NCBI RefSeq assembly: GCF_004116955.1
Contig: NZ_CP026362.1
Coordinates: 346,001-410,000, forward strand
Length of the DNA stretch: 64,000 bases
Direction of reading: 5' to 3'
Source: Bacillus vallismortis
GTDB lineage: Bacteria > Bacillota > Bacilli > Bacillales > Bacillaceae
Positions 7,621-15,920 of the stretch are shown here, one piece after another; the first letter of the stretch is position 1, and each line of letters begins with the position of its first letter. Below the pieces are notes generated by a model. It made no database searches, was not told where the DNA came from, and saw only the letters and a program-made list of their open reading frames with translations. A program made the translations under genes and the position numbers.

Positions 7621-8388
7621 ATGAATCAATTGCAAATGTTCAAAAATGATTTATTCGAAGTTGCTGCCAAGATTGAAAATGACCAAATTCTTTTTGATGC
7701 TGAAAGAGTTGCAAGATCATTAGGGATCATACAAGAAAAGAACAACAAACAATATATCCGTTGGGAACGAGTGAATGAGTATTTACCACAGTCTTCCCCA
7801 GAAGTGGGGAAAGGTGATTTCATCCCTGAACCACTGGTGTACAAGCTAGCTTTCAAAGCATCTAATCAAATTGCTGAGCAATTTCAAGACTGGTTAGCAA
7901 TCGAAGTCATCCCGACAATCAGAAAAATGGGCGGCTACGTTGCAAATGACGAGTTATTCATCCAAACATATTTGCCGCAAGCTGATGAAAATACAAAGCT
8001 GCTTTTCAAAACTACTCTTCACACTATGAAAGAGCAAAGCAAGCAAATAGAAACCATGAAACCGAAAGTGATTTTCGCTGAGGCGGTTGAATCGTCCGAG
8101 TCCTCTGTGCTTGTTGGTGAATTAGCGAAAATCATCCAGCAAAACGGTGTAGATATCGGGCCGAACAAATTATTTCAATGGTTACGCGACAATGGGTACC
8201 TGATTCGCAAAAAAGGTGAATCATTTAATCTCCCAACCCAACGCAGTATGGATATGGGCCTATTCGAAATTAAGAAAAGAACTGTAAACAACATTGACGG
8301 CTCAATCAGAACCACGCGCACACCAAAGGTAACCGGTAAAGGACAGATTTATTTTGTAAATAAATTCATGTCGTCTCAATCGGCTTAA
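7621..8388 (+). CDS. Phage antirepressor (BRO-N-like plus KilAC)
   Basis: A 255-residue protein with two parts. Residues 1-110 look like a BRO/antirepressor N-terminal domain, including LVYKLAFKASNQIAEQFQDW and EVIPTIRKMGGYV. Residues 150-250 match a KilAC domain (NKLFQWLRDNGYLIRKKGE, then TGKGQIYFVNKF). Such proteins counter phage repressors or act as DNA-binding regulators. It follows the Cro-like and HTH genes in the early operon, with GGAGG ahead of the ATG. Confidence 0.88.
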   Translation: MNQLQMFKNDLFEVAAKIENDQILFDAERVARSLGIIQEKNNKQYIRWERVNEYLPQSSPEVGKGDFIPEPLVYKLAFKASNQIAEQFQDWLAIEVIPTIRKMGGYVANDELFIQTYLPQADENTKLLFKTTLHTMKEQSKQIETMKPKVIFAEAVESSESSVLVGELAKIIQQNGVDIGPNKLFQWLRDNGYLIRKKGESFNLPTQRSMDMGLFEIKKRTVNNIDGSIRTTRTPKVTGKGQIYFVNKFMSSQSA

Positions 8389-8395
8389 TCCCCTT

Positions 8396-8447
8396 CACTC
8401 CACAACTTTGAGGAGTGAGGTGTAGATCTCCACAATTTTGGGGAGAT
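8396..8447. repeat. Two tandem hairpins with related loops
   Basis: CACTCC (8396-8401) pairs with GGAGTG (8412-8417), and ATCTCC (8426-8431) pairs with GGAGAT (8442-8447). The loops are similar (ACAACTTTGA and ACAATTTTGG). Neither has a T-run, so simple termination is unlikely. They lie in the gap between the antirepressor and the next early gene. Confidence 0.6.
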
Positions 8448-8498
8448 TCATTACTTAAATTTTACCAATTAAAACTAAATATATCAGGGGGCGAACTT

Positions 8499-9068
8499 AT
8501 GTCGAACAATCCATACAATATGGACAATTTACCAATCATACTCAAAACAGAGCGGAAGAGAGCGAGGCTGTCGCAGTACCAAATAGGAAAGATTATTGGT
8601 AACAGAGATCAATCGTATGTCTCTAATATCGAAAACGGCATTTTTCCTTTAACACCTGAGCTGTGTATCAAGTGGTTTGAAGCCTGCGAAGCCTATGAAC
8701 ACATTGATCTTGTACATTACCTGTTTAAGCTGCATCCGACAGCAGCGGCGCCTATTGATCCAGCATTAAATGAGAGTGCAAGTAGTGCGGTTATCAATAT
8801 GATTCATCAGCTCGAAGAGGCATTGCAAGCCACAAAGCACTTGGCACGATGGTTAGCAAATGACCGGCCGGGCAGAACTGGAGAACTACCGATGAGTGAT
8901 ATCAAGCAAATCTTTGATCTAATTCCAGCAAATAAAACACTCATTTACTCTTTAGTACGGAACTACGGTTTGAAGATGCCTGAACTGGCTGACAGGTGGA
9001 CGCGCAAAGCGTTAATGGATCAGGTTGCAATGTCTAAACAAGAGGAAAGGCAGGCGGTTTTAGTATGA
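8499..9068 (+). CDS. XRE-type helix-turn-helix protein of the replication module
   Basis: A 189-residue protein. Residues 15-70 carry an HTH ([20 protein letters not shown], then VSNIENG). The remainder is helical and ends in a basic segment ([20 protein letters not shown]). The ATG at 8499 has AGGGGG upstream; earlier in-frame codons lie within the tandem hairpins. It overlaps the YqaH-like gene by four bases. In the skin element a regulator also precedes yqaH, so the role is probably control of replication genes or DNA binding. Confidence 0.75.
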   Translation: MSNNPYNMDNLPIILKTERKRARLSQYQIGKIIGNRDQSYVSNIENGIFPLTPELCIKWFEACEAYEHIDLVHYLFKLHPTAAAPIDPALNESASSAVINMIHQLEEALQATKHLARWLANDRPGRTGELPMSDIKQIFDLIPANKTLIYSLVRNYGLKMPELADRWTRKALMDQVAMSKQEERQAVLV

Positions 9069-9322
9069 AAACTAATCAGTTTTTGAAGTCAGATGTAGAG
9101 TCAGCTAAAAGAAAAATCGAATCTGCGGAAGAGCTCTCTATCATGCTTTCAGAGGCATTGCGTGATGGTGATTATGAAGAGGCCATTAGTCTCGCAGGAA
9201 GCATCAAAGTTCTCACAGAGGATATCAGCCGACTGGCGAATAAAGGTCGATTGTATGAAACAGCTATGAAAATGCAACAGCGGGGCATCAATTTGGCAGT
9301 GATAAGTAGGTGTTTGGGATGA
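9065..9322 (+). CDS. yqaH: YqaH-like small protein, probable DnaA antagonist
   Basis: An 85-residue helical protein starting [20 protein letters not shown], with length and position equal to YqaH of the skin element. YqaH is known to bind DnaA and inhibit host replication initiation. If function is conserved, this early phage protein would restrain host initiation when the replication module is active. It overlaps its neighbours by 4 bases on each side, so translation is coupled. The assignment rests on remembered similarity plus synteny with yqaI-yqaM. Confidence 0.7.
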   Translation: MKTNQFLKSDVESAKRKIESAEELSIMLSEALRDGDYEEAISLAGSIKVLTEDISRLANKGRLYETAMKMQQRGINLAVISRCLG

Positions 9323-9549
9323 ATCTCAGAAAATTTGAGCTCGCGGCAAGCTTCTTGCGACATGCCCAAAAGGCGGCATATTCAGAGGAAGATATCAAAG
9401 GAGCTGTGAGCATTCTGCATAAGGAATTTTACTCTTTAGAAAATGCAATCGACAGTCTTGCTGAACTTGCTAAAGCAAAAGAAGGAGCTGAGAAGATTGA
9501 ACATCGAAAACCCAATGATTCTGAACAACTGGCACGACAGGCTGACTGA
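9319..9549 (+). CDS. Unrecognised small phage protein
   Basis: A 76-residue, mostly helical protein (KFELAASFLRHAQKAAYSEE) rich in Ala, Glu and Lys. The ATG at 9319 overlaps the yqaH-like stop as ATGA, which suggests coupled translation and favours it over an ATG nine bases upstream. It overlaps the next gene by 53 bases in another frame. I do not recognise the family. Confidence 0.65.
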   Translation: MNLRKFELAASFLRHAQKAAYSEEDIKGAVSILHKEFYSLENAIDSLAELAKAKEGAEKIEHRKPNDSEQLARQAD

Positions 9550-9694
9550 GCCAGAAACACAAAAGGATTTTTTCGGGGATGAAGTGACACCAGTTGATGA
9601 TTATGTAATCGATTGTGGCGCGGTGATCTTGAGAGAGAACCTTGATCGTTATCTGAGAGAACAGCTTGGTTTCCAGTTTGTAAACGGGCAATAA
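9497..9694 (+). CDS. yqaI: YqaI-like phage protein
   Basis: A 65-residue protein with the conserved core of skin-element YqaI: ENPMILNNWHDRL, DFFGDEVTPVDDYVID and RENLDRYLREQLGF. The TTG at 9497 is chosen because GAAGGAG sits about ten bases upstream and the length matches YqaI; longer in-frame extensions have no ribosome site. Function is unknown. It lies in the same order (yqaH, yqaI, yqaJ) as in skin, with an HNH endonuclease gene inserted before yqaJ. Confidence 0.75.
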   Translation: MNIENPMILNNWHDRLTEPETQKDFFGDEVTPVDDYVIDCGAVILRENLDRYLREQLGFQFVNGQ

Positions 9695-9717
9695 GCCAGG
9701 CTAAAGGGGGACTCACA

Positions 9718-10257
9718 ATGAAGAATGATTATGAAATAAGAGGGGAAATCACAGCAATTTTTCTCATTGGTAAACATGGCTTCTTAGAAACAATTATAGA
9801 CACTGCTGATCTACAAAAAGCAAAAGAGTTTAATGGATACTGGCATCCTTTACTAGATAAAAAAACTGATTCTTTCTATGTAGGCGGGAGTTATAAAAAA
9901 GGTAATGGGAACTGGGCTTCTATTAGATTGCATCGTTGGTTAATGAATCCCTCAGATGATCAAGTGGTTGATCACCGGAATCATGACACTTTAGATAATC
10001 GACGCGCGAATTTGCGTTTATGCTCAATTGGAGAAAACAATAGAAATCGAAAATACAGTAAACATAATACAAGTGAATACAAAGGAGTTGGTTGGCATAA
10101 AACCAACGGGAGATATCGAGCACGTATAAAATTCAATGGAAAATCAATTCATCTTGGTTACTTTAAAACAGAAATAGAGGCAGCTGAGGCTTATAACAAA
10201 GCGGCTATTAAATTTCATGGTGAATTTGCAGAAATAAACAAGTTAATACAAAAATGA
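9718..10257 (+). CDS. Free-standing HNH endonuclease with AP2 DNA-binding domain
   Basis: A 179-residue protein. An HNH nuclease lies at about residues 60-110 (RLHRWLMNPSDDQVVDHRNH, DTLDNRRANLRLCS, then ENNRNR). A C-terminal AP2/ERF-like domain lies at about 120-175 (SEYKGVGWHKTNGRYRARIK, then HLGYFKTEIEAAEAYNKAA). This pairing is typical of phage homing endonucleases. The gene sits between yqaI-like and yqaJ-side genes that are adjacent in the skin element, and it is followed by inverted repeats, so it looks like a mobile intergenic insertion. No intron is evident. Confidence 0.9.
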   Translation: MKNDYEIRGEITAIFLIGKHGFLETIIDTADLQKAKEFNGYWHPLLDKKTDSFYVGGSYKKGNGNWASIRLHRWLMNPSDDQVVDHRNHDTLDNRRANLRLCSIGENNRNRKYSKHNTSEYKGVGWHKTNGRYRARIKFNGKSIHLGYFKTEIEAAEAYNKAAIKFHGEFAEINKLIQK

Positions 10258-10330
10258 CCCGTGCTGGTAACACGAGTCATTAGGTAAGGCGTTTTGACTT
10301 AAATAGTTACTTAATTATACCAAAACGCCT
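10256..10330. repeat. Two inverted repeats after the HNH gene
   Basis: GACCCGTG (10256-10263) pairs with CACGAGTC (10271-10278) and overlaps the HNH stop codon. AGGCGTTTTG (10287-10296) pairs perfectly with CAAAACGCCT (10321-10330) across a 24-base loop. No T-run follows either one. They may be an imperfect terminator pair or the footprint of the HNH insertion. Confidence 0.6.
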
Positions 10331-10357
10331 CATAAAAATCAATGGAGGTTGTTGGAT

Positions 10358-10708
10358 GTGACTGAATCTCAATTAAAGCAAGAAAACGAGTATTTAAAAC
10401 AGCAATTAGATCATATGAAGGAGGTCTATAAAGAAAACATGTCTCTTCATATGGCTGTTAAACAGGGTGAGCAGTTAAGAACTAAATTGGATGCATATTT
10501 ACGAGCGGATGATCGGGTTTATAGTCCTCGTTTCATAACACCCAAACAAAAGGGATATATAGCAGCGCTTTTCAAAAAGCATGGTTTGGCTCCACTCAGT
10601 AAAGCGAAACGAAAAGTGGTTAGGCGCTTTAATGGGGGCGGTTTGCTATCAGAACACGAAGCACACCAAATTATACAAATGTACAAGAAGAAAGCAGGTG
10701 CTAAATAA
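10358..10708 (+). CDS. Unrecognised phage protein with coiled coil
   Basis: A 116-residue protein. The first 45 residues are a Glu/Lys/Gln-rich coiled coil. The C-terminal half (ITPKQKGYIAALFKKHGL, then LSEHEAHQIIQM) has the short helical pattern often found at the C-termini of phage recombination-related proteins. The GTG at 10358 is chosen from GGAGG at 10344-10348; a TTG at 10349 would overlap that ribosome site. Its stop overlaps the next ATG by one base. The function is not assigned. Confidence 0.75.
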   Translation: MTESQLKQENEYLKQQLDHMKEVYKENMSLHMAVKQGEQLRTKLDAYLRADDRVYSPRFITPKQKGYIAALFKKHGLAPLSKAKRKVVRRFNGGGLLSEHEAHQIIQMYKKKAGAK

Positions 10709-10896
10709 TGGCTAAAGCAGTAAAAGTGGCATTCAGCGAACGCGCGGAGGATCAGCAACGTTTGAGACAGGTCGGCGGTTCAATTGTATTCGCCAAAAAC
10801 GGTAAAGCGCAGTTTAGTTTCCCTTCAATGGATCACTACCGGGAATGGCAGCGCCTTGGTGCGGAAGAGTACAGAAGAAAGGTGGGACTGCTCTGA
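10708..10896 (+). CDS. Small phage protein upstream of YqaJ exonuclease
   Basis: A 62-residue basic protein (MAKAVKVAFSERAEDQQRLR). It is linked by one-base overlaps to the gene before it and to the exonuclease gene after it, which implies translational coupling. No domain is recognised. Confidence 0.75.
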   Translation: MAKAVKVAFSERAEDQQRLRQVGGSIVFAKNGKAQFSFPSMDHYREWQRLGAEEYRRKVGLL

Positions 10897-11846
10897 TGCT
10901 TGCACAAGTTTACATGCCTACGGACAACATGACGGAGGATCAATGGCTTGAGGCTCGGCGTGCTGGCATCGGGGGTTCCGATGCTGCGGCAATTGCTGGG
11001 CTGAGTAAGTGGAAAACGCCAATGTCAGTTTATCTGGACAAGCTCGGACAGGCACCTCAAGAGCATATAACCAGTGAGGCGGCATATTGGGGGCACATTC
11101 ACGAAGAAACCGTTGCCCGTGAATTTTCAAAGCGGACTGGCAAAAAGGTTCGGCGGCGAAAAGCAATCTTACAGCATCCTGATTACCCGTTTATGCTTGC
11201 GAACGTTGATAGATTAGTAGTCGGCGAACGAGCAGGACTGGAGTGCAAAACAGCATCAGAATACCTGAAAAGTGAATGGGACGGCGAGGAAGTGCCGGAC
11301 GCGTATCTGGTCCAATGTCAGCATTATATGGCTGTTACCGGGTTAAGCGCTTGGTGGATCGCTGTTCTGATTGGCGGGAACAAGTTCATTTACAAAAAGG
11401 TTGAACGAGACGAAGAGCTCATTGCATACCTGATTAAAATTGAACAGGACTTCTGGAAAAACCATATCGAGAATGAAATCCCTCCTATGTTTGATGGTTC
11501 TGAGGCTTCTGCTGAGCTTTTAACGCATATGTACCCTGTAGGATTCGAAGATGAAACAGAGCTTCCTCTGGCGGCAAATAAGCTAATTGAGCAATACAAA
11601 TCAGCTAAGGCTGAGGAGAAAGAAGCCAAAGAAAGACTCAAAGAAGCTGAGAATCAATTAAAAGGGATGCTCGGGGAGTATGAGGTAGGCAATGCTGAAA
11701 AAGCGCTTGTTACTTGGAAAACCGTTACGACAAAACGTTTTGATACAAATGCATTTGCTGCAGAACACCCTGAGCTCTTTGAAAAATTCAATAAAGTATC
11801 GACTCATAGAAGATTTAATGTGAAGGAGATAAAAGACAATGGCTAA
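10896..11846 (+). CDS. yqaJ: YqaJ-family phage exonuclease (lambda Exo type)
   Basis: A 316-residue nuclease of the YqaJ/lambda-exonuclease fold. It would resect double-stranded ends to give 3' overhangs for the RecT annealase encoded next. Visible motifs are GIGGSDAAAIAGLSKWKTP near the N-terminus, WGHIHEETVAREF, the active-site region LANVDRLVVGERAGLECKTA (D and ExK), and QCQHYMAVTG. The start at 10896 overlaps the preceding stop (TGATG), and the length matches YqaJ (about 319 aa). It overlaps the RecT gene by eight bases. Confidence 0.93.
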   Translation: MLAQVYMPTDNMTEDQWLEARRAGIGGSDAAAIAGLSKWKTPMSVYLDKLGQAPQEHITSEAAYWGHIHEETVAREFSKRTGKKVRRRKAILQHPDYPFMLANVDRLVVGERAGLECKTASEYLKSEWDGEEVPDAYLVQCQHYMAVTGLSAWWIAVLIGGNKFIYKKVERDEELIAYLIKIEQDFWKNHIENEIPPMFDGSEASAELLTHMYPVGFEDETELPLAANKLIEQYKSAKAEEKEAKERLKEAENQLKGMLGEYEVGNAEKALVTWKTVTTKRFDTNAFAAEHPELFEKFNKVSTHRRFNVKEIKDNG

Positions 11847-12738
11847 AAACGAGGATATCAGAAATAAGCTGCAAAACAGAGCAGGCGGCGCGCCTACTGA
11901 GAAGCCACCGACTCCAGCTCAAACCATAACGGCATATCTAGAAAAAATGGCACCGGAGATCCAAAAAGCATTGCCTGATCACATTAAGCCTGATCGCTTG
12001 GCTCGTATTGCATTAACCACAATACGTACTAACCCAGCACTTTTAGAATGTAGTGTTCCATCACTTCTAGGAGCAGTGATGCAGTCGGCACAATTAGGAC
12101 TTGAGCCTGGTTTAATTGGTCATTGTTACTTTGTTCCATTCTGGAATAAGAAAGAAAAAAGGCGCGATGTGCAATTCATTATAGGCTACAAAGGAATGAT
12201 TGACCTTGCAAGACGATCAGGACATATCGAAAGCATCTATGCTCATGCCGTTTACGAATCAGATAAATTCGACTACGAACTGGGCTTGCATCCTAAGCTG
12301 GTTCATAAGCCGGCTACAGGACAAAGAGGTGAGATAACACATGTGTATGCAGTTGCTCACTTCAAAGACGGCGGTTATCAATTCGAGGTATTCAGTAAAG
12401 AAGATATTGAAAAAACACGCAAACGAAGTAAAGCAAGTGATAACGGACCTTGGCAAACAGACTATGAAGAAATGGCAAAGAAAACAGTCATTCGGAGAAT
12501 GTGGAAATACCTTCCGATCAGCATAGAAATTCAGCAACAAGTTGCACAAGATGAGACGGTTCGGAAGGATGTAACAACAGAAGCCCAGTCCGTATATGAC
12601 GATAATGTTTTAGATTTAGGCGGAAATCAGCTTTTGAGTGAGCCTGAACAGTCAAATGAAAAACCAAGTGCGCAGGATGCTGATCCTTTTGACGGCAAGC
12701 CTGTAGACATCAGTGACGATGACCTCCCATTTGATTGA
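11839..12738 (+). CDS. yqaK: RecT-family single-strand annealing protein
   Basis: A 299-residue annealase. The family core is visible: LPDHIKPDRLARIALTTIRT, LLGAVMQSAQLGLEPGLIGH, FIIGYKGMIDLARRSG and WQTDYEEMAKKTVIRRMWKY. The acidic C-terminal tail (about residues 255-299, ending DISDDDLPFD) is typical of phage DNA-binding proteins. With YqaJ it forms a two-component end-resection and annealing system. It corresponds to YqaK of the skin element. Confidence 0.94.
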   Translation: MAKNEDIRNKLQNRAGGAPTEKPPTPAQTITAYLEKMAPEIQKALPDHIKPDRLARIALTTIRTNPALLECSVPSLLGAVMQSAQLGLEPGLIGHCYFVPFWNKKEKRRDVQFIIGYKGMIDLARRSGHIESIYAHAVYESDKFDYELGLHPKLVHKPATGQRGEITHVYAVAHFKDGGYQFEVFSKEDIEKTRKRSKASDNGPWQTDYEEMAKKTVIRRMWKYLPISIEIQQQVAQDETVRKDVTTEAQSVYDDNVLDLGGNQLLSEPEQSNEKPSAQDADPFDGKPVDISDDDLPFD

Positions 12739-12895
12739 GATCGGTATCCCCTTCTGTTACAAGTGGCTAGCGGAAGGGGCGCCAAATCGCGCGCAGCTGT
12801 TCCGTGCTTATGTTGAAGGCTATCTAAAGACAAATGAACCTGGCTTACGTTTAGTCCGCATCAGCGGAATGACAGCACTGTGTGAAAGGAAGTAG
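12719..12895 (+). CDS. Small phage protein between RecT and DnaD-like genes
   Basis: A 58-residue protein beginning MTSHLIEIGIPFCYKWLAEG and overlapping the recT 3' end in another frame. No good ribosome site precedes it, so the start is uncertain (GTG 12713 or TTG 12735 are alternatives). It fills the gap before the DnaD-like gene exactly, and its composition is protein-like. Function unknown. Confidence 0.55.
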   Translation: MTSHLIEIGIPFCYKWLAEGAPNRAQLFRAYVEGYLKTNEPGLRLVRISGMTALCERK

Positions 12896-12902
12896 GTGAG
12901 CC

Positions 12903-13601
12903 ATGAACTACCTGAAAGAAATGAACGGCTTCATGAATTGGCTAGAAACGAACCCGTTGTCTGCTACAACTCAAGCATTATGGTTTCATCTTTTGCACAT
13001 CAACAACAAGGCGGGGTGGCGAGAGTGGTTCACTACTTCAAATACCACTTTGCAAGCAAAGATTGAGATTTCCGAAAATACGTTGATCAAACACCGAAAG
13101 ATGCTGATTGAGCTTAAAAGAATTGAATATAAGCCGCAGGGAAGGAAGGCAGGGCAATACAGGCTGATCTCATTTGAAACGCCTGTAACGGAGCAGGAAC
13201 CATCTAAAAAGCCCTTTTCGGAACCGGCAACAACATCACAAGAAACGCAGGAGGTTGATCCAAAAATGAAAAATGCTTTTGAGCTATTTGAAAATAAGGT
13301 GGCTCGTTCAATCGGTTCTATTGAGGCGCAAAGAATTGGCTACATGGTGGATGATTATGGCGAAGAAAAGGTCATAGAAGCAATGAAATTGGCTTTCAGA
13401 AATAAAGGCAGCAATGTTGGTCTGAACTACATTGAAGCAATCCTGTCCAACCCATTAGGCCAAAAGAGAAAGGAGAAACAACAATATGGCTATAAACAAA
13501 GCAGTCAGCATAGATACAGCGTTCCAAGCAATGATGAAGGGTCTTCAAGCAAAATCGCGTTCTTGGGAAATGCAACAGGCCGGATCAGAAGAAAAGGTTG
13601 A
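12903..13601 (+). CDS. yqaL: DnaD-like replication initiation protein
   Basis: A 232-residue protein with an N-terminal winged-helix region ([20 protein letters not shown]) and a DnaD/DnaB2-type C-terminal domain ([20 protein letters not shown], then [15 protein letters not shown]). The C-terminal YxxxIL-type motif is the DNA-affinity signature of DnaD proteins. It should help load the replicative helicase at the phage origin together with the DnaC-like protein. The skin element has the same pair as YqaL-YqaM. It overlaps the next gene by 116 bases. Confidence 0.88.
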   Translation: MNYLKEMNGFMNWLETNPLSATTQALWFHLLHINNKAGWREWFTTSNTTLQAKIEISENTLIKHRKMLIELKRIEYKPQGRKAGQYRLISFETPVTEQEPSKKPFSEPATTSQETQEVDPKMKNAFELFENKVARSIGSIEAQRIGYMVDDYGEEKVIEAMKLAFRNKGSNVGLNYIEAILSNPLGQKRKEKQQYGYKQSSQHRYSVPSNDEGSSSKIAFLGNATGRIRRKG

Positions 13602-14424
13602 ATACAGCTGCCTTGAGTGTAAGGATCGCGGCGTTGTGATTTATCGGGTTCATATGGACACAAAATGGAATTTAGACAAACAGCTTGATCTATTAGTGCC
13701 TGAGAGCATGGTACCCGAAGATGAATTCCTTTCAGGAAAGGTTTGCACACCGGATAAGGCCCGGGAATGGAAAACGACGTATTCCAAGCAATGTGAGTGT
13801 GTGAAACGAAAGAAAATATCACGCCTCATGGCAGCCAGCGGCATTACTGAGGAATTTGAAAATCTGCTGTTCGGCAACTTCAAATTAGATGGCAAGCCCC
13901 AAATGATCAAAGATGCCTATGAATGTGCGGTCGAATACTTCAAAGACTTTGAGAAGGTCAGGGGAGAGCGTGCCAACAGCATTGCTCTGCTGGGGCAGCC
14001 GGGCAGCGGTAAAACCCATCTGCTAACGGCCATTATGAACAACCTCATTAAGAAGAGGTCCACTCACTGTCTGTACTTCCCTTACGTTGAGGGCATGAGT
14101 GATCTGAAAAATGACTTTGACCAGCTGGAAACAAAGTTGAATGCCATGAGAAAAGCAGATGTGCTGTTCATTGATGACTTATTCAAGCCAGTTGATGGGA
14201 AGCCAAGGGCAACTGAATGGCAAGTCGAACAGATCCAGTCAGTTGTGAATTATCGCTACCTGAACCATAAACCTCTGCTGATCTCTTCTGAGCTCACAAC
14301 GGACGATCTGCTGGACGTTGACGAGGCGCTGGGGTCACGGATTTACCAGATGTGCAAATATTACACGGTGATCATTCAGGGAAACCGGATGGAATTAAAT
14401 CATAGATTGGGTGATTGGGATTGA
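13486..14424 (+). CDS. yqaM: DnaC/DnaI-like AAA+ helicase loader
   Basis: A 312-residue loader. The N-terminal third has a possible zinc site (CLECKDRG and CECVKRKK). The AAA+ core follows with Walker [12 protein letters not shown], Walker [12 protein letters not shown] and an arginine in LGSRIYQM. It would deliver the host DnaC (DnaB-type) helicase to the phage origin with the DnaD-like partner. AAAGGAG precedes the ATG at 13486 within the upstream gene, so expression is coupled. Equivalent to skin YqaM. Confidence 0.92.
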   Translation: MAINKAVSIDTAFQAMMKGLQAKSRSWEMQQAGSEEKVEYSCLECKDRGVVIYRVHMDTKWNLDKQLDLLVPESMVPEDEFLSGKVCTPDKAREWKTTYSKQCECVKRKKISRLMAASGITEEFENLLFGNFKLDGKPQMIKDAYECAVEYFKDFEKVRGERANSIALLGQPGSGKTHLLTAIMNNLIKKRSTHCLYFPYVEGMSDLKNDFDQLETKLNAMRKADVLFIDDLFKPVDGKPRATEWQVEQIQSVVNYRYLNHKPLLISSELTTDDLLDVDEALGSRIYQMCKYYTVIIQGNRMELNHRLGDWD

Positions 14425-14564
14425 ACGAGAAAACGAACGTTATAGGATCCAAAGGAATGTATTTGTTCGGACCGGCTGAACAAAAGGGCGGCAAGGACCT
14501 CACACCGGCTATCCGGGTGCTTGAGGAAAAGATCAAACAAATGGAGCTGATGCGCAGTGCTTAA
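14421..14564 (+). CDS. Very short phage ORF after DnaC-like gene
   Basis: A 47-residue ORF from a TTG that overlaps the dnaC-like stop (TTGA). The peptide (ending KIKQMELMRSA) is Lys/Glu rich with a helical end. The four-base overlap is the only support for translation. Family unknown. Confidence 0.5.
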   Translation: MNEKTNVIGSKGMYLFGPAEQKGGKDLTPAIRVLEEKIKQMELMRSA

Positions 14565-14652
14565 AGCGGTGATCCTGCTGCCGGCCATCATACTGACGGC
14601 GCCGTACAAGGAGAAGCAGATTCAGCAATGGGAAGAGAATGACGGGAGGTAA
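14557..14652 (+). CDS. Possible 31-residue peptide with hydrophobic N-terminus
   Basis: GTG at 14557 opens MLKAVILLPAIILTAPYKEK followed by a polar tail; the stop at 14652 abuts the next gene. It could be a tiny single-pass membrane peptide, but no clear ribosome site is present. Confidence 0.35.
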   Translation: MLKAVILLPAIILTAPYKEKQIQQWEENDGR

Positions 14653-14657
14653 TGAGA

Positions 14658-15107
14658 ATGAGGGAAATCAAGTTTCGTGCTTGGATAAACGAAGAAAGCA
14701 GTTGGCATCGTGATAGCGGAGTGGATACGCCTTGTATGGAGTATGATTTTGCCTTCGAAGAATACATGACGGTTAATCAGGAGCTTTATAAAATGCAGGC
14801 AGATAATCATATTTTGATGCAATACACCGGATTGAAGGACAAATACGGCCGAGAGATTTATGAGGGGGATTGTTATACAGCAAAACATAAGTCAGGGAAG
14901 GTTTATACAGGTCAGGTCAAATATGAATTATCGTTTGTTTTTGATATTAAGGGTTTTGAAGAATTGTTCATTAACGGAGTAGGAGCCGTGAAAACTAACC
15001 GTACCTTTGATATACATTCGTTTATCAAATGGTTTGATGAAGTCGAAGTCATCGGCAACATTTATGAAGAGCCTGAGCTTTTGGAGGCATCACATGCCAG
15101 CAAATAA
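14658..15107 (+). CDS. YopX-family phage protein
   Basis: A 149-residue protein with the YopX signature: N-terminal REIKFRAW, then the central MQYTGLKDKYGREIYEGD and C-terminal EVEVIGNIYEEPELL. YopX proteins are widespread in Firmicute phages, and their function is unknown. GGGAGG at 14643-14648 fits the ATG at 14658 better than the in-frame ATG at 14652. It overlaps the DUF1064 gene by 14 bases. Confidence 0.88.
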   Translation: MREIKFRAWINEESSWHRDSGVDTPCMEYDFAFEEYMTVNQELYKMQADNHILMQYTGLKDKYGREIYEGDCYTAKHKSGKVYTGQVKYELSFVFDIKGFEELFINGVGAVKTNRTFDIHSFIKWFDEVEVIGNIYEEPELLEASHASK

Positions 15108-15552
15108 GTACGGCGCAAGAAAAACACAGGTAGACGGCATTACGTTCCACAGCATCGCTGAAGCCAAATACTATGAGCAGCTGAAATGGCTCAAGGTGAG
15201 CAAGCAGATAAAGGATTTTAAGCTGCAGCCACGATTCCTGCTGCAAGAGGCATTCAAAAAGAACGGCAAAACTTTTCGGAAGATTGAATATATTGCAGAT
15301 TTTGAGGTTCATAATTTGGACGGCAGCATCGAGATCATTGACATCAAGGGTGTGGAAACAAAGGAATTCGCCATCAAACGCAAGTTGTATGAGCGGCTTT
15401 ATGATACGCCACTCAAGGTGCTGGCTCTTGATCAGTCACTTGGCTTCATCGAGCTGGACGAGCTGAAAAAACTCAAAAGAAAGGCGGGAAAGTCCTCTGT
15501 TAAACGTGGTAATCGCAGACGATCGGCCGTTGTGGGTGCAGGAAGAAGATAA
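15094..15552 (+). CDS. DUF1064 protein, PD-(D/E)XK nuclease-like
   Basis: A 152-residue basic protein. Conserved residues have the layout of a restriction-endonuclease fold: E in SIAEAKYYEQL, D in IEYIADFEVHN, and D-x-K in IDIKGVETKEFAIK. DUF1064 proteins are found in phage replication blocks, where other phages carry a RusA resolvase (YqaN in skin), so a Holliday-junction nuclease role is possible. The Lys/Arg-rich tail would help DNA binding. TTGGAGG lies eight bases before the ATG. Confidence 0.8.
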   Translation: MPANKYGARKTQVDGITFHSIAEAKYYEQLKWLKVSKQIKDFKLQPRFLLQEAFKKNGKTFRKIEYIADFEVHNLDGSIEIIDIKGVETKEFAIKRKLYERLYDTPLKVLALDQSLGFIELDELKKLKRKAGKSSVKRGNRRRSAVVGAGRR

Positions 15553-15715
15553 GCTCATGGCCTGTATGACACGTTGCTCTCAGTTTAAGGCATGTGCCAG
15601 CCGAATGGGTTCTGATTGCAAGAAGCTCGGCGGCACGGAAATTCCCAAAATCAATGGAGGAGGCAGATACCATGGAACAGCAAAGCATCAATCCTTACAA
15701 GCCAGGACCGGTTGA
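15506..15715 (+). CDS. Small cysteine-containing phage protein (start uncertain)
   Basis: Up to 69 residues from a GTG at 15506 inside the DUF1064 gene. Four cysteines occur close together (CMTRCSQFKACASRMGSDC), a spacing that could bind metal. A later ATG at 15557 would still keep them. The 3' end overlaps the next gene by 44 bases. There is no convincing ribosome site. Confidence 0.45.
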   Translation: MVIADDRPLWVQEEDKLMACMTRCSQFKACASRMGSDCKKLGGTEIPKINGGGRYHGTAKHQSLQARTG

Positions 15716-15839
15716 AGAGTGGAAGATGACACCGGAACAGCTGGCCGAATACGTGAAAAAACCCCCGATCGTTTACCGGGAGGATCTGAAACCATCGCCA
15801 GCATTCACCATGGTTGGATGGAAACCGGATCACTATTAA
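15672..15839 (+). CDS. Short conserved-looking phage protein
   Basis: A 55-residue protein (MEQQSINPYKPGPVEEW, then MTPEQLAEYVKK) behind an excellent GGAGGAGG ribosome site at 15656-15663. It is proline-rich with one short helix. Function unknown. Confidence 0.75.
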   Translation: MEQQSINPYKPGPVEEWKMTPEQLAEYVKKPPIVYREDLKPSPAFTMVGWKPDHY

Positions 15840-15920
15840 ACACAAAAAAAGCACCGAAGCGTTAGCCCCGGAGCTTTGATATGAACTGGTACTTCTATCA
15901 TAGCACAGGGGGCGCTAAGA

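Noticed and set aside
15842..15880. Hairpin with a T-run on the reverse strand
   Set aside because: No reverse-strand gene or promoter is visible nearby; likely chance pairing in a gap between forward genes.
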